From contig CM030934.1 of NCBI GenBank assembly GCA_018136815.1, forward strand, positions 3,994,710 to 4,058,709: a stretch of DNA of 64,000 nt, read 5' to 3'. The position numbers and the translations under genes were made by a program. Shown here in pieces: positions 62,489 to 64,000 of the stretch. The notes below the pieces were generated by a model. The model saw nothing but the letters and a program-made list of their open reading frames with translations. It was not told where the DNA came from and made no database searches. The number at the start of each line of letters is the position of its first letter. Within the stretch, counting starts at the first letter, position 1. The DNA is from Isochrysis galbana. Lineage: Eukaryota; Haptophyta; Isochrysidales; Isochrysidaceae.

Positions 62489-63058
62489 GGAGCGCTGGAC
62501 TGTCCGTGCACTCCCCTACACTGTAGGGTTCCTGAATCCCCCACGGGCACACGGTTCCCTCGCACCTGACATACCTGCATCCGCACCAGAATCGGTGGCA
62601 ATATCTCGCGAATATCCACATGATGCAGGTCCCGTCGTGATCTCCTAAGTTTTGCACATCCTGAAGTCTTTGGCATCGAGCCGAGGAGCTTACTTGACTT
62701 CTTCAAGGGAGATACAGGGAAGAGTCAAGTCAACTCTACACACAAGCAACGAGGTAACTAGTTTGTAGTTTTTTGCGACGTGTGAGCTTGGCGATGCAAC
62801 CTTGATGCAGCAACAAATAGTGGCTTGAATCAAGGCGTGCAGTGTCCAGTAGCCTTTTTGTGCATTGCGTTTGAAGCGCCTTGCAACTTCAACTTCCAAC
62901 TTGTACACGTACTTGAAAAGAAAAAAACCTTTCAATGCTCTCACACGCGGCCTTGGGTGCTGCTCTAATACAGCCACACCCACGCACCCTCTTACACCTC
63001 ACACCTCCCCCAAGCTGATTTGCGGCTAGCGTCTTCGCCCCTCGAATTTGATGCCCTT
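62489..63058. other. 3' flank of the SulP-like gene
   Basis: No gene or repeat was recognised. Confidence 0.4.
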
Positions 63059-63302
63059 TTCAGCTGCCTTGTGATTTGTGCTTGACGGCCACCGTGTAGT
63101 GTAGGACGTGTACGTGCGCGCACGATATTCGATTTTCACCGCCGCAAGCAGGCCTATAGGCGGCCTACCTTGCGCGCTTCAGCTGCCGCTTGTGATTGCT
63201 GTGCTTGACGGCCACCGTGTAGTGTACGACGTGTACGGCGCGCGCACGATATTCGATATTCACCGCCGCAAGCAGGCCTACAGGCGGCCTACCTTGCGCG
63301 CG
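63059..63302 (+). repeat. Tandem duplication of about 119-124 bp
   Basis: Two copies start TTCAGCTGCC (63059 and 63178) and include CTTGACGGCCACCGTGTAGT, CGCACGATATTCGAT and GCAAGCAGGCCTA-AGGCGG. A further short echo, ATACGAAATAC-GGCG, occurs twice at about 63624 and 63717. Confidence 0.85.
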
Positions 63303-64000
63303 CGCGTTGGGGCGTTGGGGCTTGTTGGCAGCATGGCCATTGGCGCATGCTGCCGCATGCGCCAACAGCAGAGCTAACGTGGCCGGGCGCCCGCGCTACT
63401 TTCGCTGCGCCTACCTACGTCCGCGCGCTGATAGCTACTACTACTAGTGCATTGGCGCATGAAATGCGCGGCGCGGCCTGCTGCACCTATGCCTATGCCC
63501 GACCGCTGCGTGCGTGCTAAGCGGTGCTCAGCAACGAGCGTGCTCATCTTATGCGCTCTAGCTGCGCTTGCTTGCCGGAATATATGCATGGCGGCGCGGC
63601 TGCGGCGGCGCTACCGAGCAGATACGAAATACGGGCGCGAGAGAAGATTTCATTTGGTCTCTGCCGCCTATATCGCAGCTAGCTAGCGCGCCGGCATCGG
63701 CGCGCTGCTGCGCCAAAATACGAAATACAGGCGAGAAGCGTTCATTTGTTCCCACCCCTCCCCCTCCGTGTTCATACCAGACGCGTGCGGGTGCCAATGT
63801 CAATGGTCAATGGGCCTGAAGGGCGGGTACATACCGCTTGATCGGGATAGGGACCGGAGGCCAAGCAAGGGGGGGGCGAGGGTTGGGGGAAGAGGGTAGA
63901 CTGTATACCGGATGGGGGGGTGGGGCGATGGTATGCCTGATGGGGGGGACGAAGGTTTCTCGGGGAGGGACAAGGGTATGATGTTTGCATGATCACGGCC
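63303..64000. other. Intergenic
   Basis: GC-rich, with GCGCAGC-type short palindromes and G runs at the end. No gene was recognised. Confidence 0.4.

Overview
This is a nuclear scaffold fragment from a GC-rich eukaryotic microalga. Short GT-AG introns (about 75-290 bp), one GC-AG intron, gametolysin-type metalloprotease, PX-BAR sorting nexin, RPEL protein and SulP/STAS protein genes are all eukaryotic. A plausible secreted or bipartite N-terminus, a peptide-synthetase-like protein fused to ankyrin repeats, and the very repeat-rich, G- and GA-rich intergenic DNA suggest a haptophyte, with another marine alga (stramenopile, dinoflagellate relative) possible. The assignment is inference. Two runs of exactly 100 N (47078-47177 and 60247-60346) mark scaffold gaps of unknown size.

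Host genes in order: a PLP aminotransferase of the kynurenine/2-aminoadipate type (minus, cut by the window edge); a seven-helix receptor (plus); a LON-domain protein (minus); a 1249-residue adenylation-carrier-ankyrin protein (plus), followed by a broken tandem copy of its 3' end; a Lys/Ala-rich single-pass protein (minus); a secreted Cys-rich five-exon protein (minus); a gametolysin-like membrane metalloprotease (plus); a four-exon sorting nexin (minus); a ferric reductase/NADPH-oxidase-like protein with a membrane insertion in its NAD domain (minus); a gap-interrupted FkbM methyltransferase (plus); a small RPEL-repeat protein (minus); and the C-terminal part of a SulP-like protein with STAS and cyclic-nucleotide-binding domains (plus). 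The exon models for the Cys-rich protein, sorting nexin, adenylation protein, receptor and reductase come from splice-site and reading-frame matching by eye. Phases close exactly in each model.

The rest is mostly mobile DNA. Two hAT derivatives have clean 8-bp target duplications, and one carries a nested retroposon with a 16-bp duplication. Both contain a tRNA-like SINE. A dispersed retroposon family with a GC hairpin core occurs at least seven times. There is a 938-bp TIR element with a 6-bp duplication, a probable small LTR element, Ty3-like relics, and many minisatellites and (GA)n tracts, some immediately 5' of start codons.

The most striking element is the 5' half of a Ty3/gypsy-like retroelement at about 52.6-60.2 kb. 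It reads gag, then a single in-frame UAG, then a large ORF whose C-terminal half is a bacteriophage-style DNA cytosine methyltransferase, then a -1 overlapping frame encoding a DTG retropepsin, then a further overlapping frame that runs into the gap. Reverse transcriptase, RNase H, integrase and the 3' LTR are not visible and are presumably lost in the gap.
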